From: Bdellovibrionales bacterium | GTDB lineage: Bacteria > Bdellovibrionota > Bdellovibrionia > Bdellovibrionales > Bdellovibrionaceae | Direction: 5' to 3' | Assembly (NCBI GenBank): GCA_018266295.1 | Contig: JAFEAQ010000010.1 | Location: forward strand, 62,001 to 126,000 | DNA: 64,000 nucleotides | Shown: positions 24,526-34,000 of the stretch, in pieces | How the letters are laid out: each line of letters starts with the position of its first letter | How positions within the stretch are numbered: the first letter of the stretch is position 1 | Made by a program: the position numbers and the translations under genes | The notes under the pieces: model-generated | Seen by the model: the letters and a program-made list of their open reading frames with translations, nothing else | Databases searched by the model: none | Told to the model about the DNA's origin: nothing

Positions 24526-26061
24526 ATGTCACGAATTTTTCAGAACCTAGAGGTCCCGATTGACACGGATCTCGAGGAAAAGTTGCAGTATTTGATGCCG
24601 GATCACGGGCCCTATCGCATTTTACGCCAGAGCGTCGATGCCCGTCGCTCGCATAACGTGCACTTCGTTTACTCGGTCGAAGTCGCTGAGAAAAATGAAA
24701 CTCTGAAAATCGACAACTACCCGGTTGAAAAAATCAGCAAAGTCGTCACTGAAAAACCTCTCATCGTGGGCTCAGGTCCCGCGGGACTCTTTGCAGCTCT
24801 CCGCCTGGTTGAGCGTGGCATTCCGTGCATTCTTTTTGAACGTGGCTCTGAGAGTGCCGAACGAATCAAAGGGATCAATCGTTACTGGCGCTATGGCGAG
24901 CTCGATCGCAGAAACAATGTTTGCTATGGCGAAGGCGGCGCGGGTCTTTACTCCGACGGAAAACTCATCACGCGGATTAAATCTCCGCACATTCCGTATG
25001 TGCTCAATCGCCTTGTTCAGTTTGGCGCTCCTGCTGAAATTCAGTGGCTTGCCAATCCACACGTGGGCTCTGATAAAATTCGTCGTGTGATTCCAAAAAT
25101 GCGCGAATTCCTCCGCGCCAACGGCTGCGAGATTCATTTCAATTCGCAAGTGACCGAGATTTTGTTTGAAGGCCGACAAACCGTCGGCGTGAAAACCGAG
25201 CAAGGCACAGATTACCGCTCTCCGTATGTGGTGCTGGCGACAGGTCACTCGGCGGAAGACATGCTCATGCACCTGCGTGAAAAGGACGTCTTCATGGAAG
25301 GCAAGTCCTTCGCCATGGGTCTTCGCATTGAACATCCGCAAAAAGCCATTAACAAAATTCAATATCGTGATTTTTCAGAGCATCCAAAACTGGGCTCCGC
25401 AAATTACAAGCTCGCCGATCATGATCACAAGACCAACATCGGCGTTTATAGCTTCTGCATGTGCCCGGGCGGTTACGTGCTTTCAAGTGGCACCGAAGCT
25501 GACGGCATCGTTTGTAACGGAATGAGTAACTACAACCGGAACTCTCCTTACGCCAACGCTGCTATCGTCGTCAGTGTCGATCATAAAACGAACTTCGGAG
25601 ACGATGTCTTTGGTGGCTTGAAACTGCGCCGTGAGCTTGAAACTCAGGCCTTCCAGTCGGTTCAGAACGCCGGTGGCACCAAAGAAATTCCGGCTCAGAA
25701 TATGATGGATTTCGTGCGCGGCCGTATCGGCAAGGTGAACCCAGGCTCCGTTCCTTCAGGCACGAAGGCCGTTCGTTTGGACGAACTCCTCCCGAGCTTT
25801 ATCCGTAAACGCATCTTAGAAGGCTTTGATAAGTTTGAACGCTCTATGAAGGGCTTTGTGACTGAGGATGCTCAGCTCTATGGAGTTGAGTCTCGCACGA
25901 GCTGCCCGGTCCGGGTCACTCGTGGTGAGGACAGCTTGCAGAGCTTGAGCCACAAGGGCCTCTTCCCTGCCGGAGAGGGTGCCGGCTATGCCGGCGGAAT
26001 CACGTCCGCAGCCTGTGATGGCGTGCGGATCGCTGAAAAGATCTTTGAACTCTGCCGCTAA
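24526..26061 (+). CDS. COG2509-type FAD-dependent dehydrogenase
   Basis: A 511-residue protein from the ATG at 24526, preceded by TATAGC at -12 to -7 and lacking a Shine-Dalgarno. The FAD-binding motif is VGSGPAGLFAALRL near residue 85, preceded by an N-terminal domain of about 70 residues seen in this family. Later blocks are YGEGGAGLYSDGKL, ATGHSAEDML, the C-M-C-P-G-G pair, GRIGKVNPGSVPSG and the C-terminal GEGAGYAGGITSAACDG, which closes the FAD site. These are typical of uncharacterised COG2509 dehydrogenases. Substrate unknown; cytoplasmic. Confidence 0.9.
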   Translation: MSRIFQNLEVPIDTDLEEKLQYLMPDHGPYRILRQSVDARRSHNVHFVYSVEVAEKNETLKIDNYPVEKISKVVTEKPLIVGSGPAGLFAALRLVERGIPCILFERGSESAERIKGINRYWRYGELDRRNNVCYGEGGAGLYSDGKLITRIKSPHIPYVLNRLVQFGAPAEIQWLANPHVGSDKIRRVIPKMREFLRANGCEIHFNSQVTEILFEGRQTVGVKTEQGTDYRSPYVVLATGHSAEDMLMHLREKDVFMEGKSFAMGLRIEHPQKAINKIQYRDFSEHPKLGSANYKLADHDHKTNIGVYSFCMCPGGYVLSSGTEADGIVCNGMSNYNRNSPYANAAIVVSVDHKTNFGDDVFGGLKLRRELETQAFQSVQNAGGTKEIPAQNMMDFVRGRIGKVNPGSVPSGTKAVRLDELLPSFIRKRILEGFDKFERSMKGFVTEDAQLYGVESRTSCPVRVTRGEDSLQSLSHKGLFPAGEGAGYAGGITSAACDGVRIAEKIFELCR

Positions 26062-26304
26062 CTATTGCGGGCGAGAATCGTCGTCGATAGGATTTCCATC
26101 ACCCATGCAGTGCTGGTCGACTTCAGAGCCTCTGACACGAGGTTCTGGCATCGGACGTGGCGTGATGGGTTTGATTTTATCAGCGGCTTGCTTGCAAGGC
26201 GGAGGCGCATCTTCATTGCCGTTACCACGCTCACCCCAGCCGACATCGCCAGCGTAAGATACAAATGGTGTTAAGATCATCATCAACACAAGTAGATGTT
26301 TCAT
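26062..26304 (-). CDS. Small exported protein after TIGR02147 regulator
   Basis: An 80-residue protein with a signal peptide (MKHLLVLMMILTPFVSYAG) and a 61-residue mature chain rich in Pro, Asp, Gly and Arg with two Cys (PPPCKQ and DQHCMG) that could form a disulfide. No family recognised. It starts seven bases after the stop of the regulator at 26312-27073 and has GGGGAC as ribosome binding site, so the two are one operon. Its stop codon abuts the stop of the dehydrogenase on the other strand. Low complexity leaves some doubt, but signal peptide, spacing and binding site agree. Confidence 0.72.
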   Translation of the reverse strand: MKHLLVLMMILTPFVSYAGDVGWGERGNGNEDAPPPCKQAADKIKPITPRPMPEPRVRGSEVDQHCMGDGNPIDDDSRPQ

Positions 26305-26311
26305 AAGTCCC

Positions 26312-27073
26312 CTATTTCGTGATCGGAACGAGTTGAATATTTAAATTATAAACTTCGCGCGTTTTTCCTGAGCCCATGATCTTCGCCATTTTACGGCGGA
26401 AAAGACGGATCTCTTCTTTAGCCTGCGAAAGTTTATCAGGATCTGCGGGAATCGTGATGGAGGTAATATCTCTGAGATTTAAATCCACATTGTAGAGAGC
26501 CTCCATCGCGTGCTTCATGACATTAGCGTGAGACTCCTTCAGAACATCCGAAGGCGTATCATGGGTGCTCGTCACTCGGTGCTGAAGGCGCTCATAAACA
26601 CCATAGCGGCTACGGATCAAGTTCAAGCGCTCTAAACGCTCCAAGATGCTTTGCACTCTCAGCGCTGTCACATTCAAGCGGCGCGCAATCCATTCGATGT
26701 CGGATTTAAAACCCTCAGTCTCCATCAACATGAGAAGCCCGTAGCACTCCAGATCTGCCACCATCGCGTATTCATCGGCTAAGAGCTGGCGAGCTCCGCC
26801 GTTTTCTTTTTGCACAAGCTTCTGGCGATGCACGAGACGGAAAAGACCCTCGGTTTCCAAAGGAGATAACTTCAATGCATCGGCAATTCTTAAAATCAAA
26901 TCACGACCCGGCAGGCGACGGCCGTGAAGAAGTTCAGACACGCGTCCCGGAGAAATCCCTAGATCTCTCGCAAAGGCACGAAGCGAATACTTCGCATTCT
27001 TTTCTTGGCGTTTTGTCAAAACATCATAAAGGAAAACGGAGATATCCGAGTTCAATTTGATCATTTCTTCCAT
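26312..27073 (-). CDS. TIGR02147-type transcriptional regulator (second copy)
   Basis: A 253-residue paralogue of the regulator at 15529: N-terminal helix-turn-helix with YSLRAFARDLGISPGRVSEL, then the DUF4423-like C-terminal part with the DLECYGLLMLMETEGF block and LNLRDITSITIP. GAGGGGGA precedes the ATG. A 13-bp palindrome (AGTGAA T TTCACT) sits 26 bases upstream and may be its operator. It is directly followed by a gene for a small exported protein, the same arrangement as the first copy. Confidence 0.9.
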   Translation of the reverse strand: MEEMIKLNSDISVFLYDVLTKRQEKNAKYSLRAFARDLGISPGRVSELLHGRRLPGRDLILRIADALKLSPLETEGLFRLVHRQKLVQKENGGARQLLADEYAMVADLECYGLLMLMETEGFKSDIEWIARRLNVTALRVQSILERLERLNLIRSRYGVYERLQHRVTSTHDTPSDVLKESHANVMKHAMEALYNVDLNLRDITSITIPADPDKLSQAKEEIRLFRRKMAKIMGSGKTREVYNLNIQLVPITK

Positions 27074-27098
27074 GAGTCCCCCTCAGGCGATACGAACT

Positions 27099-27111
27099 AG
27101 TGAATTTCACT
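27099..27111. promoter_or_regulatory. Palindrome upstream of TIGR02147 regulator, possible operator
   Basis: AGTGAATTTCACT is a perfect 6-1-6 palindrome, flanked by TACGA (27091) and TCGTA (27111). It lies 26 bases before the start codon of the minus-strand regulator, a place fitting autoregulation. Binding is inference. Confidence 0.35.
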
Positions 27112-27320
27112 CGTATTTGCAATAATTTAGTCATCATACTGTTTTTATTTCTTGGGAATGGAAACGGTCCGCTGAACAAACTGTCCCCAGGCATAATGGG
27201 AACGCTTGACCCTTCAAACCCCTTCCAGAAGAGGCCCTGAAAAATATCCTTTGCACTCTCGGCCTAAGTACGTCAGCCTTATTAAACAAACAACTACGTT
27301 GAAAACAAGGAGAGGTTTCA

Positions 27321-27809
27321 ATGAAAAAGGTATTAGCGGCTTCCGTCGCAACAGCATTGTTAATGGCAGGTTCTTCATCAATGGCTGCGGACGCGGGATG
27401 CGGTCTTGGCAGTATTATTTTCACTAAAAACTCAAAGCTAATTCAGCTTTTTGCAGCAACAACAAACACGTCTACTTTGACTCAGCCTTTGGGTATCACC
27501 TTCGGTACATCTGGCTGTTCTGCAAGCGGCTTGGTTATGAACGACAAACAAATCCAGTACTTCGTTGAAATCAATCAAGAAGAACTTTCACGCGAAATGG
27601 CTCAAGGTCATGGCGAGAAGTTGGCGACTTTGGCTCTTTTGAAAGGCTGTTCAAGCCAAGACTCTCAAAAAGCTTTCGCGGGCTTCACCCAGTCTTCTTA
27701 CTCTCAAATCTTGCCAGCGGCGAACACAAGCGCTGTCGACATGGTTCACAACTTGAATGCTGAAATGGCAGGTCAAGCTGAACTCAACCAAATGTGCCAT
27801 GGTTCTTAA
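27321..27809 (+). CDS. DUF3015-family exported protein
   Basis: A 162-residue protein with a signal peptide (MKKVLAASVATALLMAGSSSMAAD, here noted as ending SSMAAD) and a mature N-terminus AGCGLGSIIFTKN. The opening C-G-L-G-S, the internal TFGTSGCSASG and the QYFVEINQEELSREMAQG block identify DUF3015, a family of periplasmic proteins of unknown function. AAGGAGAGG precedes the ATG. It overlaps the DUF4105 gene by 11 bases. This pairing of DUF3015 and DUF4105 suggests a shared envelope task. Confidence 0.88.
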   Translation: MKKVLAASVATALLMAGSSSMAADAGCGLGSIIFTKNSKLIQLFAATTNTSTLTQPLGITFGTSGCSASGLVMNDKQIQYFVEINQEELSREMAQGHGEKLATLALLKGCSSQDSQKAFAGFTQSSYSQILPAANTSAVDMVHNLNAEMAGQAELNQMCHGS

Positions 27810-29619
27810 TCGGTTCTTGGTATTTTTGTTTCTAACACTGATAGCCCCGCACTCTGTGTGGGGCTTTTCATTGGAGCAGACAGGCTCCTATAAAAAAATC
27901 GCTCTCGAAAAACACCTCGCCGAGAACCCGCAATGGCTGAAACTCGGGCACTATCACAAAACTTGGACTGGAAATTATCACTCAAAAATTCTCGGAAATT
28001 TCTTTCTTTCGCCTCTAGGCGCTGAGAATCCCGAAGCGGAACTCCTAACGACAATAGACCAGCTCTTTTCCGCCGACCAAAGCCAGCTTCAATGCCGTTA
28101 CCTCGGCCGCATGCACTGGCTTAAAACCGTCTTACCGCTTAAAAACGAAGACCTCGTTACGTGTACGGAGCGCGATGAATGGAAGAAGAAGCTCGGCGCT
28201 AAAGAAGCTTATATTATTTTTGCCGCCGGAGACCTCACAAGTCCGGGCTCAAGCTTCGGGCATACCTTTTTAAGACTGCATAATCCCGAAAACACCCAGC
28301 AAAAAGAACTGCTCGACTATGGCGTTAACTACGCCGCCCTGACCGGTCAAGATGCGGGCGCGCTCTATGCGCTCAAAGGACTTTTTGGTTTTTATCCCGG
28401 AAACTTTTCGATGCTTCCTTATCACGAAAAAATCCGCGAATACACAAACCTCGAGGGCCGGGATCTTTGGGAGTACAAATTAAAACTTTCTGAGAGCGAC
28501 GTCGAGTTCATGGTAGATCACTTGCTCGAACTCGACGGCAGTTATTCTTACTACTATTTTTCGGATGAAAACTGCTCGTATCAGATTCTGGAACTTATTA
28601 ATCTTGTTCGGCCCAAAATGAATCTCACTCAGGAGTTTAGTAATTTTGTGATTCCGCTCGATACCGTGCGACTGCTCAATGATGACGGCTTTCTTGAAAG
28701 TGAAAAGGTGAGACCTTCGTTACAGGCCGAATGGCGCACCCGTTATGCGGGACTTAGTTTGGGTGAGAAAAAAGAACTCCGCGATGCCGTGAAGACTCCG
28801 AAGGAGTTTAAATTCACCGAGAAGCTTTCAAACAAAGAAAAGGCCGAAGTGCTTGAGGCCTCGATGAGTTATATGGCCATCAAAGAATACCGCGAACAAA
28901 AAGAATTTAAAGACGAGAGGTATGCGCTGGCCGTTCAACGCGCGAAGCTTGGCCAGATTACTGGACCTATGATCATAGACCCGCCGGCATCGCCCTTACT
29001 CAGTCATCGGGCCATGGGCGCTTATTTTGGCTATGGCTCGTATGATGAAAAAAGCTATTTCAGTTTTAAGTACCGCCGCGCTTTTCATGATCTGCTTTCA
29101 GACGATACGGGACTTTCTCCATTTATTCACTTAGAAGTTCTCAGTCTTGAGTTCCGCTACTTCTTGACCAGCCAGAATCTAGATCTGACTCACTTTACAT
29201 TTTTAAATATCCTCTCCACTTCGCCGACAAATATTCTAGATCACCCCGTCAGTTGGACGGTGGATATCGGCACACGGCCAAAGCTTGCGCCTTATTTTGA
29301 TTTCGGCGCGGGCTCAAGCTTTGACGTGGCTCAGAAGTATCCCACGCGTTGGGTGTTTCTGGGGCGCATGGAAAATCGCACGGAAGACAGCAAATACGCT
29401 GGTTATGCCGGTGCCCAGGCGTTGCTTATGACAAAGTGGGATCCGCACTTCCGCTCGTTGTTCGGTGCAAAATATCTTTATTCACTTCAAGAGCATGAGT
29501 TTTTCTGGGACAATCAGTTTGGAATTTCGGTCTCTAGTGGCGCCCACGAAGTTCGTGTCGAATATCAAAATCGCCATGAAATTTCTGACATGAAGGGTTC
29601 TTATATTTACTTCTTTTAA
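27799..29619 (+). CDS. DUF4105-family exported protein
   Basis: Start set at the ATG at 27799, which yields a signal peptide (MVLNRFLVFLFLTLIAPHSV then WGFS); an upstream ATG at 27757 would add a non-signal leader. The 606-residue protein has the DUF4105 core: GDLTSPGSSFGHTFLRLHN near residue 155, the GVNYAALTG block, GLFGFYPGNFSMLPYHEK and the DENCSYQIL block. The family is predicted to be a periplasmic enzyme (related to Lnb-type proteins with a conserved His and Cys), acting on the envelope. The C-terminal third is beta-rich and ends in YIYFF, like an outer-membrane barrel, so it may be anchored there. Inference beyond the domain call is weak. Confidence 0.85.
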   Translation: MVLNRFLVFLFLTLIAPHSVWGFSLEQTGSYKKIALEKHLAENPQWLKLGHYHKTWTGNYHSKILGNFFLSPLGAENPEAELLTTIDQLFSADQSQLQCRYLGRMHWLKTVLPLKNEDLVTCTERDEWKKKLGAKEAYIIFAAGDLTSPGSSFGHTFLRLHNPENTQQKELLDYGVNYAALTGQDAGALYALKGLFGFYPGNFSMLPYHEKIREYTNLEGRDLWEYKLKLSESDVEFMVDHLLELDGSYSYYYFSDENCSYQILELINLVRPKMNLTQEFSNFVIPLDTVRLLNDDGFLESEKVRPSLQAEWRTRYAGLSLGEKKELRDAVKTPKEFKFTEKLSNKEKAEVLEASMSYMAIKEYREQKEFKDERYALAVQRAKLGQITGPMIIDPPASPLLSHRAMGAYFGYGSYDEKSYFSFKYRRAFHDLLSDDTGLSPFIHLEVLSLEFRYFLTSQNLDLTHFTFLNILSTSPTNILDHPVSWTVDIGTRPKLAPYFDFGAGSSFDVAQKYPTRWVFLGRMENRTEDSKYAGYAGAQALLMTKWDPHFRSLFGAKYLYSLQEHEFFWDNQFGISVSSGAHEVRVEYQNRHEISDMKGSYIYFF

Positions 29620-29631
29620 GGAGCTTGCTGA

Positions 29632-29976
29632 GTGAAATACATCTTAGGGCTTATTTTACTTCTTCCGCTACTCACTTTTGCTGACGACTGCGGCTGCAAA
29701 TATCCAGAGGCCTGCCGCGATCGCGGAGATGGCCGAACGGTTTGCATCAATAGCGAGCTCGGCAAAGGAAATGCCGGCGATTACTGCTCAGGCTCGCCCG
29801 GAGGTTTTTGCAAGTATCCACTGACCTGCCAAGATCGCGGTGATAAAGTCAATGCCTGCACTGGTGGAGATGCCTATCAGGGAAAATCTGCGGACCTCTG
29901 CTCCGGAAGCTCCTTCTTCTGCGATAAATCACTGACTTGCAAGAAAGACAAAGAAGGCATTTCAATCTGCCAGTAG
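29632..29976 (+). CDS. Exported protein with three cysteine repeats
   Basis: A 114-residue protein starting at GTG with AAGGAG 11 bases upstream. A signal peptide (MKYILGLILLLPLLTFA) is followed by three tandem units of four Cys each. The pattern is C, 1-7 residues, C, 5 residues, C, 9 residues, C; examples are CKYPEACRDRGDG and CKYPLTCQDRGDK. Twelve Cys suggest six disulfides, two per unit. It follows the DUF4105 gene by 12 bases. No family is recognised. The fold is likely a small knottin-like or EGF-like repeat. Confidence 0.8.
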   Translation: MKYILGLILLLPLLTFADDCGCKYPEACRDRGDGRTVCINSELGKGNAGDYCSGSPGGFCKYPLTCQDRGDKVNACTGGDAYQGKSADLCSGSSFFCDKSLTCKKDKEGISICQ

Positions 29977-30008
29977 ACTTTTGCAAACAATTTCACTAAA
30001 CTTCGTTT

Positions 30009-30455
30009 ATGGAAAATCAAGCTTCAAAGATTCCCGCAGAAATTCGCAAAGCCATTCTGATGATCATTGGTTCGATTGCCTTGGGAGTGGTTCGTTTCGC
30101 CCTCACCTATGAGCAGACGAAAGCGAAAGTCGAAGCCGCCAACATCCCGGGCATGGCACCCTGGATTTTCATCATATTCACGCTGATATTTTCTTTTGGT
30201 TTTAACTTAGTGCTGCTTTTCTTCTTAAGTCGCAGAAAAAACTGGGCCCGCATTGTATTTACGATTTTATTCGTGATCGGCGTGCCGATGTCTCTGCCTT
30301 ATCTAATGGAAGCATTTAACGTGGCTCCGGTTTCAGGTGTCGTCGGAGCTTTTCAACTGGCCTTGCAGTTGTATGGCGTGATCTTGCTCTATCAGACGCC
30401 TTCCAATGTTTGGTTTAAAAAACCGCAAGCTCCGACGGATCCGACAGCCACTTAG
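30009..30455 (+). CDS. Small integral membrane protein
   Basis: A 148-residue protein with four membrane segments (about 14-32, 49-71, 80-102 and 108-129) joined by short loops, including a basic SRRKNWAR loop. The layout is that of many small DUF membrane proteins; I do not recognise the family. No Shine-Dalgarno; TAAACT is at -12 to -7 from the ATG, so the message may be leaderless. It converges with the barrel-like gene, the stops overlapping by four bases. Confidence 0.75.
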   Translation: MENQASKIPAEIRKAILMIIGSIALGVVRFALTYEQTKAKVEAANIPGMAPWIFIIFTLIFSFGFNLVLLFFLSRRKNWARIVFTILFVIGVPMSLPYLMEAFNVAPVSGVVGAFQLALQLYGVILLYQTPSNVWFKKPQAPTDPTAT

Positions 30456-31033
30456 AAAAAGCTATAGCCCACACCGATCATGTGGTTCCAGACTTCGAAA
30501 CTTGTTTTCTGGTCATTGAAAGTCTGAACGACGTTGTACCACTGAGTCTTATAATGAACGGCCCACTTCGGCGCGATTTCATAGCGGAGCAACCCCGCCA
30601 TAATGAAGCTTCCGTAGTTGATCGTGTAGTCGGGACTCGTCTGATAAAGGCCGATATTGGTGAAGCCAATGCCGAGATATATGTTCCAAGAGTTGCGGCT
30701 ATAGACCTGCACATGCGGAATGAAAGACATCGTTGAGACTGAAACGGATTTGTTATTATTCAGCGCAAACTCACCGGTGTCGTGGTCCGCTTCAAAGCCC
30801 TGCCATTCAAACGAGAACAGTCCACCCGGCATCACGAAGTTCACTCCGAGGATGTAACTTCCCACCGAGTCTTTCGATGTCAGATAGCCCGTTTGCAGAG
30901 CCACGCCGCCGGAAGCAGTGACTTCTAGCCTTAACGGCGGAAATTCTTTGATTTCAATATATTCAGGAGTCGTGGCCCAGCAAGAACTGCTGAGCCCTAA
31001 AAGAACGGCTGCAAATGCCAGAAGAGATTTCAT
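30452..31033 (-). CDS. Outer-membrane beta-barrel-like protein
   Basis: A 193-residue protein with a signal peptide (MKSLLAFAAVLLGLSSSCWA) and strand-rich mature chain with alternating aromatic residues (ASGGVALQTGYL, YILGVNFVMPGG, WNIYLGIGFTNIGLY, WAVHYKTQWYNV), ending in SFF, the C-terminal Phe expected for BamA-dependent insertion. It is about the size for an 8-stranded barrel of the OmpA/OmpW type. It lies 32 bases downstream of the RND transporter on the same strand. Confidence 0.78.
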   Translation of the reverse strand: MKSLLAFAAVLLGLSSSCWATTPEYIEIKEFPPLRLEVTASGGVALQTGYLTSKDSVGSYILGVNFVMPGGLFSFEWQGFEADHDTGEFALNNNKSVSVSTMSFIPHVQVYSRNSWNIYLGIGFTNIGLYQTSPDYTINYGSFIMAGLLRYEIAPKWAVHYKTQWYNVVQTFNDQKTSFEVWNHMIGVGYSFF

Positions 31034-31065
31034 TAAAGGCCTCCATTAAAGAAAGCCTAACCTGA

Positions 31066-34000
31066 CTAAACTTGAGGTTCAAGGTCCGGAGTGATCGTCG
31101 TTTCCTCTTCTGCACTTTTAATTTGTGCAACAGCCGGAGCGTCCGCCGTCGGAGCGTGATGAGCAAAGTCCTCGTCTTTTGTCACAAGCTTGCCAAAGAA
31201 CTTATTCCCCCAGCGACGGCTGCGCTCGACGTAACCGTAAGCTGCTGGAATCACCACGAGCGTCAGCAATGTCGAGCTGATCAAACCCCCGATGATCGCA
31301 ACCCCCATGCTTGTTCTTTGCTTGGAGGCTTCATTCAGACCAATGGCAACTGGCAACATACCTGCGATCAACGCAAACGACGTCATCAAGATCGGACGAA
31401 GGCGGTTTTTACCGGCCTTCAAGATCGCATCATGCATGCTGAGTCCGCCCTGCATCGATTGATTGATGTAATCCACCAAGATGATGGAGTTCTTCGTGGC
31501 AATACCCAAGAGCATCACACACCCGATCATCGAGAACAAGTCCAGCGAGCTCTGAGTAATGAGCAACGCATAGAATGCGCCACAAGCCGCCAGCGGCAAA
31601 ACAAGCATGATCGTGAGCGGAGTCACGAAAGACTCATAGAGTGACGCCAAAACCATGTAGATGAACAAAACACCTAAGCCCATCGCAACCACGATGTTAA
31701 CAAGCAACTCTTGGAAGTTCTCAGCTTGACCCACGAATTTATAGCTCATGCCCGCTGGAAGTGGATGATCTTTTTCAAGCAGTTGTTTTACATCGTTGAT
31801 CGCAGCACCCATCCCAGGACCCTTTGGCGCGATATCTGCTGTGATCTGGATGTAACGGATACGATCCTGACGATTGATCGTTGTGGGACCTTGTGCTTCT
31901 TTCACATCCGCAAACAGACGTAAATAAGTCAGGCGTCCATTCATCGCAGGGATTCTCACGTGTTCCAAGTACTGCTTAATATCGCGTTGGTTTTCTTGTA
32001 AACGCACGCGAACATCGTATTCCTTACCACCCTCACGGAAAACCGCCGGAGTCACGCCTTCTACGAGCGCACGCAGTTCGTTACCGACTTGAGTGTTTAA
32101 CACGCCCACGGTCGCTGCACGCGCCGGATTGATGTCGATTTGGATTTCAGGCTTTCCTGGACGGAAGCTTGTATCCACGTCGAGCAACGCGGGATGATTT
32201 TTCAGTTTTTCAAGGATGAAGGTCGCTTCTTTTTCAAGCTGAGCTTGATTACTGCCCACGATATTTAAAGTAAACGGACGGGCACTTCCACCCGTCTTAT
32301 CCTGATCTTTTACAACCGGATTGGCATAAGCAAACGGTTTTAAGAGCTCACGGACCTTAGCTTTAAAGTCACTCGTGTTCACCTTACGCTCTTTGGATGG
32401 AACCATCTCAACGAAGGCGCTGGCTTTATTGGACTCCCCTTGAGCATTCCCTACGCTCAAAACGGTTTGTTTGACTTCTTTTTGCTGGCGCAAAATCGCA
32501 TCGACTTCCTTAGCAACCGTGTCCATACGCTCCAGGCTTGTGCCCGGCGGAAGATCCAAGGCCACCATGAACTCGCCGTTATCTTGCGGCGGCAAGAAGG
32601 TCTTAGGGATGAACTTCGCAAGCACAATCGACGCCACAAAGATGGCAACCGCTGAGAAAAGAATAATCTTTGGACGTCTCATCGTGACTTCAAGAACTTT
32701 CACATACACGTCTTCAAGCCATGTTTGGAAGCGGTCGAATTTCTTAAGTGTGATATCAATGACTGCCAAGAATTTATTCGAAGAGATTTTCTTATCTGCG
32801 ATGTTCTCGTGACCTTTACCAGCAAAGTACGCAGACATCATCGGTGCCATTGTAATCGCATCAGCGAGAGAGATCATCATCGCAAAACAGATCGTCAGAC
32901 CGAACTCTTTAAAGAACTGACCGACAACCCCACTGAGGAACCCGATCGGACCGAATACGGCAATAACCGTCATTGTCGTTGCAATAACCGCGAGCAAGAC
33001 CTCTTTCGTGCCGTCAAGGGACGCTTGCTTTGCCGTCTTACCCATCTCAATGTGACGGAAGATATTCTCACGTACAACGATGGCATCATCCACCAAGAGC
33101 CCCACGGCAAGTGACAACGCCAAAAGACTCATGATGTTGATTGAGAATCCTGCCACAGCCATCAAGATAAAGGCCCCAAGCAATGAGTTCGGAAGTGCCA
33201 AGCTTGTAATAAGGGTTGAACGCAACGACGATAGGAAGAAGAAGACGACGACGATCGTCAGAATAATACCGATGATGATGGTCTCGTTCACATCATACAC
33301 GTTTGCCCGGATCGGCTTTGCCCCGTCTTGCACAAGTTTCAATGTCCCTTGACCGGAGATTTCTTTGTTAATCTGGTCGATCTTCTTAACGATGTTATCA
33401 GCAACGGCGATCGTGTTCGCACCCGACTGGCGATAGATTTGTAGCAAAATGCCCGACTTGCCATTTACGTAAGTACGAGAAGTCTCGTCCTGCAAAGTGT
33501 CCGTGACTTGTGCGATCTCACCGATCTTTACCGGATGAAGAACGTTTTGGTAGTTCACTGGAATCTGCTTAATCTCATCGATCGTGCGGAATTCACCGAG
33601 TGTGCGAACAACGCTCGTCTTATCACCCTTATCGATTTTACCGGCAGGAGTATTCTTGCCCGTTGTCCCGAGGCTGCCACGAATAGAAGACGCCGAGATC
33701 TCGTGATCAGAGATTTTCTTAAGATCGAGCTCAACGCGGATCTCACGCTTACGGCCCCCGAGGATATCCACGAGACCGACTTGATCCACCTGCTCAAAGC
33801 GAGGCTTCACAACTTGGTCTGCCAAATCGTAGAGCTGTGCCGGTGGAAGTTCAGACTCAATCGCCACCATCATGATCGGCTGATCGGCTGGATCCACGCG
33901 GCGGATGATCGCTTCATCCGCGTCTTCAGGAAGTTTGTTTTTTACTTTAGCAACGCGGTCGCGGACCTGTTGCTCCGCGTACTTGATATCGACCGCCAAG

